Assembly: GCF_017939745.1 (NCBI RefSeq) | Contig: NZ_JAGKQQ010000001.1 | Coordinates: 2,480,001 to 2,544,000, forward strand | Source of the DNA: Gemmata palustris | GTDB taxonomy: Bacteria > Planctomycetota > Planctomycetia > Gemmatales > Gemmataceae | Direction of reading: 5' to 3' | DNA length: 64,000 bases | Shown here: in pieces, positions 1-8,819 of the stretch | Position numbering within the stretch: position 1 is the stretch's first letter | How the letters are laid out: each line of letters opens with the position of its first letter | Notes under the pieces: model-generated | Told to the model about the DNA's origin: nothing | Databases searched by the model: none | The model's input: the letters and a program-made list of their open reading frames with translations, nothing else | Program-made: the position numbers and the translations under genes

Positions 1-723
1 GTCGGACCCCGGCCCGTCGTAGTTGAGGGCCGCGCCCCACGCGGTGCGGTACCGGTCCGAGTAGTACGGGCCGAACTCGCCGGCGTAGTTGCCCTCCGGC
101 CCGAGGTGGTTGTACACGACATCGAGGACCGCCGCGAGGCCGCAAGCGTGGCACGCATTCACCAACCGCCGCAAGCCTTCGGGGCCGCCATAAGTGTCCT
201 GCGGGGCGAACAGGTGAACCCCGTCATAGCCCCAGTTCCGCGCGCCGGGGAACTGCGCCACCGGCATGATCTCGATCGCGGTGACGCCGAGATCGAGTAA
301 CTCCGGCAAGCGCGGTATGATCGCGTCGAAGGTGCCTTCGGCGGTGAACGTCCCGACGTGCAGTTCGTAGAAGACGAGGTCCTCGCGCGGGACCCCGCGC
401 CACCCCTGGTCGGTCCATACGAATTTACCCGGGAACACCACCGCCGAGGGCCGGTGGACGCCGTCCGGTTGCCACCGCGAGCACGGGTCCGGGCGTTCCG
501 CCCCGCCGCCGAGACGGTACGCGTACCGCTGCCCCTCGGGCACGCCTCCTTCGGAGTGCGCGAAGTAGCCGTCGCCCTCGGATCGCATTGGCACGTTCCG
601 CCGGCGGTCGCCGTCGATCAGAACCAGTTCGACGCGCTTCACCTTTGGGGCCCACACCCGCCACGTCACGGCACCATCGGGTTGAATTGTCGTACCACAC
701 CTTCGGATCTCTGCCGCTCCCAT
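1..723 (-). CDS. treZ: Malto-oligosyltrehalose trehalohydrolase, 5' part (runs off the left edge)
   Basis: TreZ releases trehalose from maltooligosyl-trehalose in the cytoplasm. Reading from an ATG at 723, behind a GGGAGACG ribosome site, the first 241 codons are open. An N-terminal E-set/CBM48-like part (about residues 1-95) is followed by the start of a GH13 barrel. Visible landmarks are DVVYNHLGPEGNY near residue 201 (GH13 region I) and then GEFGPYYSDRYRTAWG and NYDGPGSD, wording typical of TreZ rather than of glycogen branching enzyme. The catalytic Asp/Glu lie beyond the window. TreY/TreS partners would be expected to the left. Codon use matches the neighbours. Confidence 0.9.
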   Translation of the reverse strand, partial: MGAAEIRRCGTTIQPDGAVTWRVWAPKVKRVELVLIDGDRRRNVPMRSEGDGYFAHSEGGVPEGQRYAYRLGGGAERPDPCSRWQPDGVHRPSAVVFPGKFVWTDQGWRGVPREDLVFYELHVGTFTAEGTFDAIIPRLPELLDLGVTAIEIMPVAQFPGARNWGYDGVHLFAPQDTYGGPEGLRRLVNACHACGLAAVLDVVYNHLGPEGNYAGEFGPYYSDRYRTAWGAALNYDGPGSD

Positions 724-887
724 CTCGTCTCCCGTATCACAATTCTCGTTCGTCGCGGGGCGATGGCGGTGCAACATTAGGGCCAGCGCAATGCACAAGC
801 GCTCGCACCAGTCGAGCCGCAGGCGCCCCGCGGTTCGAGCGGGTCCCGGCCGCCCGTGCCGGAGATGAAACTGACGAGGGCGACGCG

Positions 888-931
888 GGTGGACGTGTCG
901 CGACTGCCGTCACAGCCGCGACACGTCCACC
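888..931 (-). terminator. Hairpin at the end of the repair operon
   Basis: A perfect 15-bp inverted repeat (888-902 with 917-931, 14-nt loop) spans the stop codon of the phosphoesterase gene. There is no U-tract after it. It could end transcription of the operon or protect the 3' end; the role is inferred. Confidence 0.45.
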
Positions 932-1545
932 ACCGCGTCGCCGGCGACGGCGAACACCCGGTCGCCGCGCCGGATCGGCACGGTCGCGGCCCCGGTGAAC
1001 GGGCCGAACGCCGGCAGCACCCCGACCCGCGGCCCGAACCAGAAGCACGGCAGTCGCAACCGCTCGCGCCCCAACACGACGCCGGGGTGCAGGTGCCCGG
1101 CCAGTACGTACCCGTCGTCGGCCTCTTCCGGAACGTGAGCGAGCACGAACGGCCCGACGCGCGACTCGGTCGCCCAGTCGCCCCACCCGTCCGGCGGCGG
1201 GCCGGCGCGGTCGTGGTTGCCGCGCACCAGTCGGATAGAGAGGTCCGGCCGGGCGGCGCGCCACGCGGTCAGTTCGGCCACCACGCCTGGCGTTCGGCCC
1301 TCGTGCGCGTGCCAGAAATCGCCCAGGACGAGTAAGTGCTCGGCCGCAGTGGCGTCGAGCGCCGCGCCCAGGCGCCCGAGCGGTTCCGCCGGGTCGCCCG
1401 GCACCGGCACGCCGGCGGCACGGAACGCCTCCGCCTTACCGAAGTGCGGGTCGGCGATCACCAGCGCCTTGCCCCGCGGCCAGAACAGCGCCCGGTCCGG
1501 GCGCGGGATCAACCGCTCGCCAACGATTCCGACCTCGGCGGTCAT
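910..1545 (-). CDS. pdeM: Ligase-associated metallophosphoesterase
   Basis: 211-residue calcineurin-fold phosphoesterase, last gene of the exonuclease-ligase-helicase-phosphoesterase operon. The metal-binding blocks are in order: ADPHFGK (residues 31-37), GDFWHAHE (75-82), GNHDR (109-113) and GHLHPG (150-155). The ATG at 1545 overlaps the helicase stop codon by 4 bp (ATGA), implying translational coupling. In characterised homologues this protein is a Mn-dependent phosphodiesterase encoded with Lhr helicase and ligase; the exact substrate in vivo is unsettled. Length is normal for the family. Confidence 0.9.
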   Translation of the reverse strand: MTAEVGIVGERLIPRPDRALFWPRGKALVIADPHFGKAEAFRAAGVPVPGDPAEPLGRLGAALDATAAEHLLVLGDFWHAHEGRTPGVVAELTAWRAARPDLSIRLVRGNHDRAGPPPDGWGDWATESRVGPFVLAHVPEEADDGYVLAGHLHPGVVLGRERLRLPCFWFGPRVGVLPAFGPFTGAATVPIRRGDRVFAVAGDAVVDVSRL

Positions 1546-4040
1546 TCCGGTCCCGCCTTCCGCTCCAGCGCCGCGACCATTTTGCGCACGCGGTCGGCGA
1601 GCGTTTCCGACGACACCGCCTCGCGCATCCGCTCGACCAGGAGCGGGAACGCGAACGGGGTCGGCTTGGGCGGGGCGGTGATGACGACCCGGCTCGCCGC
1701 GATGCGTTCCAGCGCCGCGCGCAGCCGCACCACCTCGAACTGGCGGTCCAGCACCTCGCGCCGGGCCTGCCACAACAGCAAGTTCGACGGGTCGTGTTCG
1801 CGGAACGCGTCGTAGAACAGCCCGCTGGACGCCTGGAGCTGCTTGGTTGTGCGACCCGCGTGCGGGAGCCCGGGGTTCACCAGCCCGGCGACACGAGCGA
1901 CTTCGCGGAACTGCCGCTTCGCGAGTTCGGCCGCGTTCAGCGACGCGAGCACGTCGTCCGCGAGCCCGGCGGGCGCGAGCAGCGCCTTCAGGGCGCCCGC
2001 ATCGAGGTCGAGCGGGTCGGGCGACACCAGTTCGAAGCCGTAGTCGTTGCACGCCAGGGCGAACGTCTGCGGGCGCCGGAGCGACAGCCGGTACGCCAGC
2101 AGTGCCGCCACGCCCTCGTGAACGAGCCGCCCCTCGAACGGGTAGAGGAACAGGTGGTACCCGTCGCGGGTCCGGAGGCGCTCGGCGAGAACCTCGTCGG
2201 CGGCCGGCACCCGCGACCACCGTGCCTGAACATCCAACACCGGTCGAATCGCTCTCATCTCCTCGTCTGCGAACTGCCCGCGGGCGGCCTCACCCAGCTT
2301 GGCCCGCACCGCCGCCGACAGTTCGCCGGACAGCGGCAGACGCGAGCCGGACCAGCGCAGCTTCGTGTCCGTTTGCTTCTTGGACAGCCGCACCCACGCC
2401 GTCATCTCGTACAGTTTGACGAACTCGAGCGTGCGCCCGGCGAAAGTGAACCGGTCGCCGGGCTTGAGCCGGGCGGCGAACGACTCGTCCACCGTTCCGA
2501 GCTTCGACCCGCGAAGGAACTGGACCAGCACCGCCGCTTCGGAGGTGATGACGCCGACCGACTGCCGGTGCCGGCGGGCGATCCGCGCGTCCGGCACGCA
2601 GTACAGGCCGTCGCGCACCTCGACGCGGCGATAGTCCGGGTACGCCTTCAGCGCCTCGCCGCCGCGGGTGACGAAGTCGAGCACCCACGCCCATTCGTCT
2701 CGCGACAGGTCGCGGTACGCGTGCGCCGTCCGCACCTCCGCGAACAGTTCGTCGGCACGGAACCCGCCGGCCAGCGCCGAGCCGACGCAGTGCTGCGCCA
2801 GCACGTCGAGCGGCTTGTCGAGCGGGAACCGCCCCTCGATCCGCCCTTCGGCCGCGGCAGCTCGCGCCGCGGACACCTCGATCAACTCGAAGGCGTGCGT
2901 CGGTACGCAGGTGACGCGGCTGGTCTCGCCCGGCCGGTGCCCGCTGCGCCCGGCCCGCTGCAGCAGCCGCGCGACGCCCTTCGGGCTACCCACTTGAAGC
3001 ACCCGATCGACCGGCGAGAAGTCCACCCCGAGGTCGAGCGTGCTGGTGCAGACGACGCACCGCAGCGTACCGGCGCGGAGGCCGTCCTCGACCCAGTCGC
3101 GCGCCTTCCGGTCGAGCGAGCCGTGGTGCAGCGCGACCTGCCCGGCCCACTCCGGGCGGGCGTCGAGCAGCGCCTGGTACCACAGCTCGCACTGCCCGCG
3201 GGTGTTGGTAAACAGCAGCGCCGACCTGCCCTCTTCGATCGCCGCGACCACCTGCGGCAGGAGCGACAGGCCGAGGTGCCCGGCCCACGGGAACCGCTCC
3301 ACGCGCGGCGGCAGTACCGCGTCGATGGCGACCGATTTCGACACGTGCCCGCGGATCACCCGCCCGGCGTTGCCGACGCCCACCAGCGCCGCGAGCGCGG
3401 CGTCCAGGTCACCGAGCGTGGCCGACAGCCCCCACGTGCGGAGCCGCGGGTTGAAGGCGCGGAGCCGTGCGAGCGCGAGTTCGGTCAGTACCCCGCGCTT
3501 CGAGCCGAGCAGCTCGTGCCACTCGTCGCACACGACGCACCGCAGGTCCGCGAATTTGTCGCGCGCGTCCGGGTAGGTGAGCAGGAGCGACAGGCTCTCG
3601 GGCGTGGTGACGAGTGCCGTCGGCAGGCGCGTCTGCTGCCGCGTGCGGGCCGCGGCCGGCGTGTCGGCGGTGCGCGTGCCGACGTCCCAGTTCAGCCCCA
3701 CCGGGCGGAGCGGGGCCTCCAGCGCCAGCGCGGTGTCGGCCGACAGCGCGCGGAGGGGCGTCACCCACAGCACGCGGATCGGTGGTGGAGTTGGAGTCAA
3801 CGACTCTTCCACCGCTTCGAGCAGTGGACCGAAGAACGCGGCGTAGGTCTTCCCGGTTCCGGTGGACGCGTGAACCAGCCCACTCCGGCCTTCACGATAG
3901 GCCGCCCACGCTTCCCGTTGAAAATCGAACGGCGCCCACCCGCGGCGCGCGAACCATTCGGCCGGCGATACCACCTCCGCCGGGTCAATGGGTAAACGCT
4001 TCGGCGGCTTGGGCCGCGGTGGTCTCGGAATGCCCCTCAC
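1542..4040 (-). CDS. Ligase-associated Lhr-type DEXH-box helicase
   Basis: 832-residue superfamily 2 helicase of the Lhr-core type, a 3'-5' ssDNA translocase in known homologues. Seen: ASTGTGKT (motif I, about residue 56), CDEWHELLG (motif II, DEWH variant), GLSATLGD (motif III), TSTLDLGVDFSP (motif V) and QRAGRSGHRPGE (motif VI), then the winged-helix/beta-barrel Lhr-core region. I choose a GTG start at 4040: it overlaps the ligase stop (GTGA) and follows a strong GGAGGGAGGGG ribosome site. A longer open frame upstream is a shadow of the ligase gene. Third gene of the repair operon. Confidence 0.92.
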   Translation of the reverse strand: MRGIPRPPRPKPPKRLPIDPAEVVSPAEWFARRGWAPFDFQREAWAAYREGRSGLVHASTGTGKTYAAFFGPLLEAVEESLTPTPPPIRVLWVTPLRALSADTALALEAPLRPVGLNWDVGTRTADTPAAARTRQQTRLPTALVTTPESLSLLLTYPDARDKFADLRCVVCDEWHELLGSKRGVLTELALARLRAFNPRLRTWGLSATLGDLDAALAALVGVGNAGRVIRGHVSKSVAIDAVLPPRVERFPWAGHLGLSLLPQVVAAIEEGRSALLFTNTRGQCELWYQALLDARPEWAGQVALHHGSLDRKARDWVEDGLRAGTLRCVVCTSTLDLGVDFSPVDRVLQVGSPKGVARLLQRAGRSGHRPGETSRVTCVPTHAFELIEVSAARAAAAEGRIEGRFPLDKPLDVLAQHCVGSALAGGFRADELFAEVRTAHAYRDLSRDEWAWVLDFVTRGGEALKAYPDYRRVEVRDGLYCVPDARIARRHRQSVGVITSEAAVLVQFLRGSKLGTVDESFAARLKPGDRFTFAGRTLEFVKLYEMTAWVRLSKKQTDTKLRWSGSRLPLSGELSAAVRAKLGEAARGQFADEEMRAIRPVLDVQARWSRVPAADEVLAERLRTRDGYHLFLYPFEGRLVHEGVAALLAYRLSLRRPQTFALACNDYGFELVSPDPLDLDAGALKALLAPAGLADDVLASLNAAELAKRQFREVARVAGLVNPGLPHAGRTTKQLQASSGLFYDAFREHDPSNLLLWQARREVLDRQFEVVRLRAALERIAASRVVITAPPKPTPFAFPLLVERMREAVSSETLADRVRKMVAALERKAGPE

Positions 4041-5641
4041 GCCCCTCCCTCCGCCGGGACGTTCAGCAGCGCCTTGACGCGCTCCAGCGTGTCGGCCTCC
4101 TCCGGCTTCTTGTCGGTGCGCCAGCGGAGCATCCGCGGGAACCGCACCGCGATCCCGCTCTTGTGCCGCGTCGAGAGCTGGATGCCCTCGAACCCCAGCT
4201 CGAACACCAGTTCCGGCTTGACCGCGCGGACCGGGCCGAACTTCTCCACGGTGTTCGCGCGCACGAACGCGTCCACCTGCTTGATTTCCGCGTCGGTCAG
4301 CCCGCTGTACGCCTTCGCGATCGGCACGAGCTTGTCGGCGTCCCACACAGCGAAGGTGTAGTCGGTGAACAGCCCCGAGCGCTTGCCGTGCCCGCCCTGG
4401 GCGTTGATGAGCACCGCGTCCACGGTGAACGGTTCGACCTTCCACTTCCACCAGTCGCCCCGCACCCGGCCGACCCGGTACGGCGACCCGCGCCGCTTCA
4501 ACATCATCCCCTCGACGCCGCGCGCGCGGCTGGCCCCGCGCTCCCGGGCGAGCGCGTCCCACGAGTTGAGGGCGAGCCGCGGCGAGAGGATTAGCGCGGG
4601 ATGATTCGCCGCCGCGACAATCGCTTCGAGCTGGTCGCGGCGCTCGCCCAGCGGGCGCTCGCGGAGGTCGGCCCCGTCCGCCTCGATCAGGTCGTAGGCG
4701 ACGAGCACGACGGGGATCTCGTCCAGCAGCTTCTTGCTCACGGTCTTGCGGCCGATGCGCTTTTGGAGGTCGGCGAACGGTTGCACCTGTCCCTGTCTCC
4801 AGGGGAGCAACTCGCCATCGATCACCGTGCCGTCGGGCAGGGCCGCGGCCATCGCCTTCAGTTCCGGGTAGCGGTCGGTGACGAGTTCCTCGCCGCGCGA
4901 CCAGACGAACGTCTGCCCACCGCGCCGGACCACCTGCGCGCGGATGCCGTCCCACTTCCACTCGGCCTGCCACTCGGCCACCGGGCCGAGCGAAGCCGGG
5001 TCGCCTTCCAACGGGTGCGCGAGGAAGAACGGGTACGGGCGACTTAGCTCCGTGTCGCCCGAGTCGGCCGCGACGAGGCCGGTGTAGAACATGGCCGTCG
5101 GCTCCCACGTCCCCATCAGCCGGTGCGAGATCACGTCGGCCGGAAGCTTCGACACCTGCGCCAGGGCGCGCACCACGAGGAGCTGCGACACGCCGACCCG
5201 GAACTCGCCGGTGATGAGCTTGTTCCACACGAACCGCTGCCCGGCGTCGAGTTCCGCCCACGCCGCCAGCACCGCCGCCTTTTGCACCTCTTCTTCGAGG
5301 TCTCGGAGCGGGAGCAGCCGTTTCGTGACCCACTCCGAGAGCGCGACATCGGACGCACGGTCGGCCAGTGGCAGCAGGAGCGCGACGGTTTCGGCCACGT
5401 CGCCGACGTGGTGGTAAGCCTCGTCGAACAGCCACTCCGGGACGCCGGCCAGTTCGCGCGCCCACAGCCGCAGCCGCTTCGACGGCACCGCCTGCCGCGG
5501 CTTGCGCCCGCTCAGGAAGTACACCGCCCACGCGGCGTCGTCGGGCGCGGCGCCCGCGAAGTAGCGGGCCAGCGCCTCGACCTTGCCGGTCGTCCTGGTG
5601 GTCGCGTCGAGCGCGGCGTACAGGTCCGCGAACGCTTTCAT
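4037..5641 (-). CDS. ATP-dependent DNA ligase (LigB/LigC-like, repair-operon type)
   Basis: 534-residue ATP-dependent DNA ligase with an N-terminal helical DNA-binding domain, an adenylation domain and an OB fold. The nucleotidyl-transfer lysine is in EWKWDGIRAQ (about residue 230). Further ligase motifs: SRGEELV, IDGELLPW, VAYDLIEADG, EGMMLKRRGSPY, WWKWK. The ATG at 5641 overlaps the exonuclease stop (ATGA), and the 3' end overlaps the helicase GTG. This ligase is accessory to the replicative NAD-dependent ligase; nick sealing in end or lesion repair is inferred from the operon. Confidence 0.93.
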   Translation of the reverse strand: MKAFADLYAALDATTRTTGKVEALARYFAGAAPDDAAWAVYFLSGRKPRQAVPSKRLRLWARELAGVPEWLFDEAYHHVGDVAETVALLLPLADRASDVALSEWVTKRLLPLRDLEEEVQKAAVLAAWAELDAGQRFVWNKLITGEFRVGVSQLLVVRALAQVSKLPADVISHRLMGTWEPTAMFYTGLVAADSGDTELSRPYPFFLAHPLEGDPASLGPVAEWQAEWKWDGIRAQVVRRGGQTFVWSRGEELVTDRYPELKAMAAALPDGTVIDGELLPWRQGQVQPFADLQKRIGRKTVSKKLLDEIPVVLVAYDLIEADGADLRERPLGERRDQLEAIVAAANHPALILSPRLALNSWDALARERGASRARGVEGMMLKRRGSPYRVGRVRGDWWKWKVEPFTVDAVLINAQGGHGKRSGLFTDYTFAVWDADKLVPIAKAYSGLTDAEIKQVDAFVRANTVEKFGPVRAVKPELVFELGFEGIQLSTRHKSGIAVRFPRMLRWRTDKKPEEADTLERVKALLNVPAEGGA

Positions 5642-6690
5642 GCTTCGCCCTCCCCGCCCGCGTCGGCGGCGTCGTCGCCGTAGCGGGTGGCGATCACGTC
5701 CGCGCCCAACCCCCGCTCGCGCAAGTGCCGCGCGAGTACCGACGCGAACCCGTGCGTCGCCAGCACGCGGCCCGCGCCGCTCTCCCTCACCGCGGTCAGG
5801 AGCCCGGGCCAGTCGGCGTGGTCGGACAGCACGAACCCGCGGTCCACGGCCCGGCGCCGGCGCGCCCCGCGGACGCACATCCACCCGCTCGCGAAAGCCT
5901 CCGACTTCGGCCCGAATTTCTTCGCCCACGGCGACCCGTCGGCCGACGGCGGCGCGATCACCAGCGCCCCGGCCCACGGCTTCGCCTTCGATTTTCCTTT
6001 CCCCTTCGAACCCTCCTCCGTCACGACCTCGCTAACGGACCTCGTCGGCGGGAGCGCGACGCCGCTGTCGCGGTATGCGCGGGTCACCTTCTCGACCGCG
6101 CCGTGCGTGTAGATCGGGCCGATGCCCGCGTCCACGCCCGCCATGACGCGCTGCGCCTTGCCGAGCGCGTAGGCGTACACGATGCTGCACGCGCCCGCGG
6201 CCTTGTTCGCGCGCCACCACGCGTTCACCCCGCCGAACAGCACGTCCGCCCGCTCCCAGCGGTAAACGGGCAGCGCGAACGTCGACTCGGTGATGAACGT
6301 GTGGCAGCGGACGTGCTCGAACGGCAGGCAGGTGGGGTCCGGATCGAGCTTGTAGTCGCCGGTAACGACCCACACCTCGCCGCGGTGTTCGAGGCGTATT
6401 TGTGCCGAACCGAGGACGTGCCCGGCCGGGTGAAACGAGACGCGCACGCCGTTGTGATCGACCGGCTCGCCGTGCGGTACGGCGGTGATGTCGGCGTCCG
6501 TTCCGAGCCGCGTGCGGAACAGGTGCCGCCCCGGTGCCGCGACGAGGTACTTGCCGCAGCCCCAGCGGGCGTGGTCGCTGTGCGCGTGGGTGAGGACCGC
6601 ACGGGGCACCGCGTTCCACGGGTCGATGTGGAACCCGCCTGCGGGGCAGTACAGACCGTCTTCGCTGAGCGTGATCAGGTCCACAGACAC
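5638..6690 (-). CDS. Ligase-associated metallo-beta-lactamase-fold DNA exonuclease (Lexo type)
   Basis: 350-residue MBL/beta-CASP family nuclease and first gene of the repair operon. The metal site HAHSDH is at residues 35-40, and later conserved blocks include HPAGHVLGSAQ, VVTGDYKLDPDPTC, ESTFALPVYRW and LSDHADWPGL. In Pseudomonas putida the homologous protein is a metal-dependent 5' exo/endonuclease encoded with the same three partners. A short Lys/Gly stretch (KGKGKSKAK, about residue 228) is an insertion relative to what I expect. The stop overlaps the ligase ATG. Confidence 0.92.
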   Translation of the reverse strand: MSVDLITLSEDGLYCPAGGFHIDPWNAVPRAVLTHAHSDHARWGCGKYLVAAPGRHLFRTRLGTDADITAVPHGEPVDHNGVRVSFHPAGHVLGSAQIRLEHRGEVWVVTGDYKLDPDPTCLPFEHVRCHTFITESTFALPVYRWERADVLFGGVNAWWRANKAAGACSIVYAYALGKAQRVMAGVDAGIGPIYTHGAVEKVTRAYRDSGVALPPTRSVSEVVTEEGSKGKGKSKAKPWAGALVIAPPSADGSPWAKKFGPKSEAFASGWMCVRGARRRRAVDRGFVLSDHADWPGLLTAVRESGAGRVLATHGFASVLARHLRERGLGADVIATRYGDDAADAGGEGEA

Positions 6691-6724
6691 CGGTTCATAT
6701 CCTTTGCACGGCGACAGTTGTTAT

Positions 6725-7183
6725 TCAAAATACCGAGTGCGGGTTAACCGTTAGTGCGGCGCCCGGCCAGTGCGCCGAAAACAGCCTGCCACCAAACCGC
6801 CCAGAGAGAATAATCAAATTGCATCCAGATAAATTCAGGGTGTACGGCGACTCGGAGCGATGCCGAGACAGAGCGGGCCGGAACACCGCACCCAGGCCGG
6901 CCGCCAGATCCAGCAGCGTCCCGCGTGCAATAGCCCCGTCCGTCACTCTCATAGCGACCAGCGCGTATTACTCGCTATCCGTCACCAGATCGCCGCCAAG
7001 CGCAGCGCCTCGTAGGGCCGGCTCGTCCGGCACAGTAGCGCCGGCCGCATGGAACCCGGCCGCGAGCGCCCTTTTGCCCAGTACGTCCATTCGGGGTGCG
7101 ACGGCCACCGTGTGCCGTATCACTTCGTGAGCCAAGTCGAGTGCCACCGCCCCGGCCGCTCCGCTCGCAATCGCTTCGATCGT
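6725..7183 (-). pseudogene. Decayed hypothetical gene with lost start codon and internal stop
   Basis: The frame from 7183 gives a sensible protein (IEAIASGAAGAVALDLAHEV..., later VAPRMDVLGKRALAAGFHA). Its first codon is ACG (7183-7181), 5 nt after a perfect GGAGGT site where an ATG is expected. A TAA at 6970-6968 interrupts it (DSE*YALV), after which the frame continues (GAIARGTLLDLAAGLGAV) and then fades into lower-GC sequence. I read it as a recently dead gene; the 3' limit is uncertain. No function recognised. Confidence 0.55.
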
Positions 7184-7417
7184 GGGCGACCTCCGTTACT
7201 GCCGATCGCTTACATGCAAAGCAAACCGCGGGCCGCACACTTTGTCATTCCATTACGCGTTGATCGAGTTGGACGGTAAATTCGCCGCATCCCTTATTCT
7301 TGTCGGCGCCGCGTGGTGCCCTCTGGATCGAAGGGGGAGGCGATCCGGACGGTCGATCGGCACGGACCGACAAAGGGGCAGCCGGACCCGGACGTTTCCG
7401 CCGAGCCCCGGCTTCTT

Positions 7418-8209
7418 TCATTTCGCCCAGGGCGAGGCCAGGTACACCGCGTTGATACAGATCAGCTCGGCGCCCGGCAGGCGATACAGCGAACCTGCCG
7501 CGCCCGCATCGGTCACGCGATCGAACGCCTTACGCATCGGGGCCGGCAGGCGGGCGTACACGAGCGAACGCAGGTACTCGACGTGCCGCTCGACGAACGT
7601 GACCGTAGGCAGGTCGAACGGCGCGGCCCGGTCGAACGGGTGCGTGGTGCGGCGAACGGACCCGAACCCGGCCCGGTTGAGGACGGCACGGAGCTTACGG
7701 GACGGGGCCAGTTTGATTGCGTCACCGTATTTCAGCACGCTCGCTTTGTAGACGGCCCGGGGAATGGCCGCTTCCAATTCGGGCGGCCACGGCAACAGCA
7801 CCCGGTGGAACTCGTCCACTTCCAGAACCGCCACGACCCCGTCGGGCTTCACGACGCGGAACATCTCCCGAACGGCGCGGTCCGGGTCCAGGCTGATCAG
7901 GCTCTGGGCGCACCACACCAGGTCGAATGTGGCGTCCGCGAAAGGTAGTTGGTAAGCATCGGCTTTCCGAACGGCGCGCCCGGTCACGGCCGCGCGGGCG
8001 CTACGGAGGTACTCGTCGTTGGAATCGACGGCGGTCAGCCGCCCGCTCGTGCGCTCGGCCAGTCGGCGCGAATAAAACCCGTTGCCGCACGGCACGTCGA
8101 GCGCGTCACCGGCTGCGGGGAGGGCGTCGATGATTCCGTAGAGCTCGTCCCGGAAGGCGTCGTGAAAGGACGTTTGATAGGCGTCGTAATCGGGAGCTGT
8201 TTTCGCCAT
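7418..8209 (-). CDS. Class I SAM-dependent methyltransferase
   Basis: 263-residue methyltransferase with a Rossmann SAM site: ALDVPCGNGFYSRRLAE (motif I, about residue 38), TAVDSNDEYL (post I), ADAYQLPFADATFDLVWCAQSL (motifs II-III) and a VVKPDGVVAVLEV strand. The substrate is unknown; the PLOP (promiscuous small molecule/lipid) Methyltransf_11 group fits best. I start at ATG 8209; the frame stays open upstream without better support. No strong ribosome site is visible, and no partner gene suggests a pathway. Confidence 0.8.
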   Translation of the reverse strand: MAKTAPDYDAYQTSFHDAFRDELYGIIDALPAAGDALDVPCGNGFYSRRLAERTSGRLTAVDSNDEYLRSARAAVTGRAVRKADAYQLPFADATFDLVWCAQSLISLDPDRAVREMFRVVKPDGVVAVLEVDEFHRVLLPWPPELEAAIPRAVYKASVLKYGDAIKLAPSRKLRAVLNRAGFGSVRRTTHPFDRAAPFDLPTVTFVERHVEYLRSLVYARLPAPMRKAFDRVTDAGAAGSLYRLPGAELICINAVYLASPWAK

Positions 8210-8265
8210 ATGGTTTGCGGGATTGTGACCGACAGCCCGGCGGAGAGAGACCGGGCCGTTGGTGG

Positions 8266-8556
8266 TTACGAGGCGTGGACGCGGTCGGACCCGGCCACCT
8301 TCACGATCTTGTTGTACACGCCCAGGAGCATGAACGGGGCCACCCACTGGCCCACGAACTGCGCGTCTTCTTTACGCCCCAGCACCCGGAGCGCGAGGGA
8401 GGCGACGATGGACCCGCCGGCGGCCCACAGGAACACGTCGGAGGGAACTTGCGCGGTGTACTGCTCGATCTTGCGGGCCACCGGACCCTCGGAGTGCTTT
8501 TCGGCTTCGGTGGTATTCTCACTCGGGCGCAGCCCGGGCTGTGTTACGGTCGCCAT
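8266..8556 (-). CDS. Small hypothetical membrane protein
   Basis: 96 residues. A charged N-terminus (residues 1-37) is followed by two hydrophobic segments (about 41-59 and 68-85). No family recognised. It lies in the run of stress and envelope genes between hemolysin III and the methyltransferase. Codon use is normal for the replicon, which supports a real gene. Confidence 0.6.
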   Translation of the reverse strand: MATVTQPGLRPSENTTEAEKHSEGPVARKIEQYTAQVPSDVFLWAAGGSIVASLALRVLGRKEDAQFVGQWVAPFMLLGVYNKIVKVAGSDRVHAS

Positions 8557-8660
8557 GATGATCCTCTTGGAGTGGTGGTCAACGCACGGGAGGTGCGGGG
8601 TGGGCTATTTGATGTGACCGCACGCGGTGAGGGATCGATAACTGGCAGGGGCTGCTTTTC

Positions 8661-8819
8661 TCAATTTGGTGTGGACGAGCACCTTACCTGGTCGAGGCTC
8701 TCGGGCAGGACGTCGCCGGCTTTCTGCGCGCCCTCCTTTGCGGCGTCCCACACGTTGACGGGGTGCCCGTCGAGGGCCGGGGCGAACGTCTTAACCGCTT
8801 GCAGGATATTTGCGTGCAT
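8661..8819 (-). CDS. 52-residue hypothetical protein coupled to hemolysin III
   Basis: Short open frame MHANILQAVKTFAPALDG... ending CSSTPN. Its ATG shares one base with the stop of the hemolysin-III-like gene (TGATG), so it is placed for translational coupling. It has no hydrophobic segment and no recognised domain. Codon use fits the genome. It may be a real small gene or a chance frame. Confidence 0.4.
   Translation of the reverse strand: MHANILQAVKTFAPALDGHPVNVWDAAKEGAQKAGDVLPESLDQVRCSSTPN

Noticed and set aside
910-2220. Extended N-terminus for the phosphoesterase
   Set aside because: The upstream part is an out-of-frame shadow of the helicase; the ATG at 1545 overlaps the helicase stop and begins the conserved domain.
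1794-3995. 733-codon plus-strand open frame across the helicase gene
   Set aside because: Low-complexity Arg/Pro/Glu-rich translation typical of an antisense shadow in high-GC DNA; the minus-strand helicase has all its motifs.
5368-6747. 459-codon plus-strand frame over the exonuclease and ligase
   Set aside because: Antisense shadow; Arg/Pro-rich with no homologous pattern.
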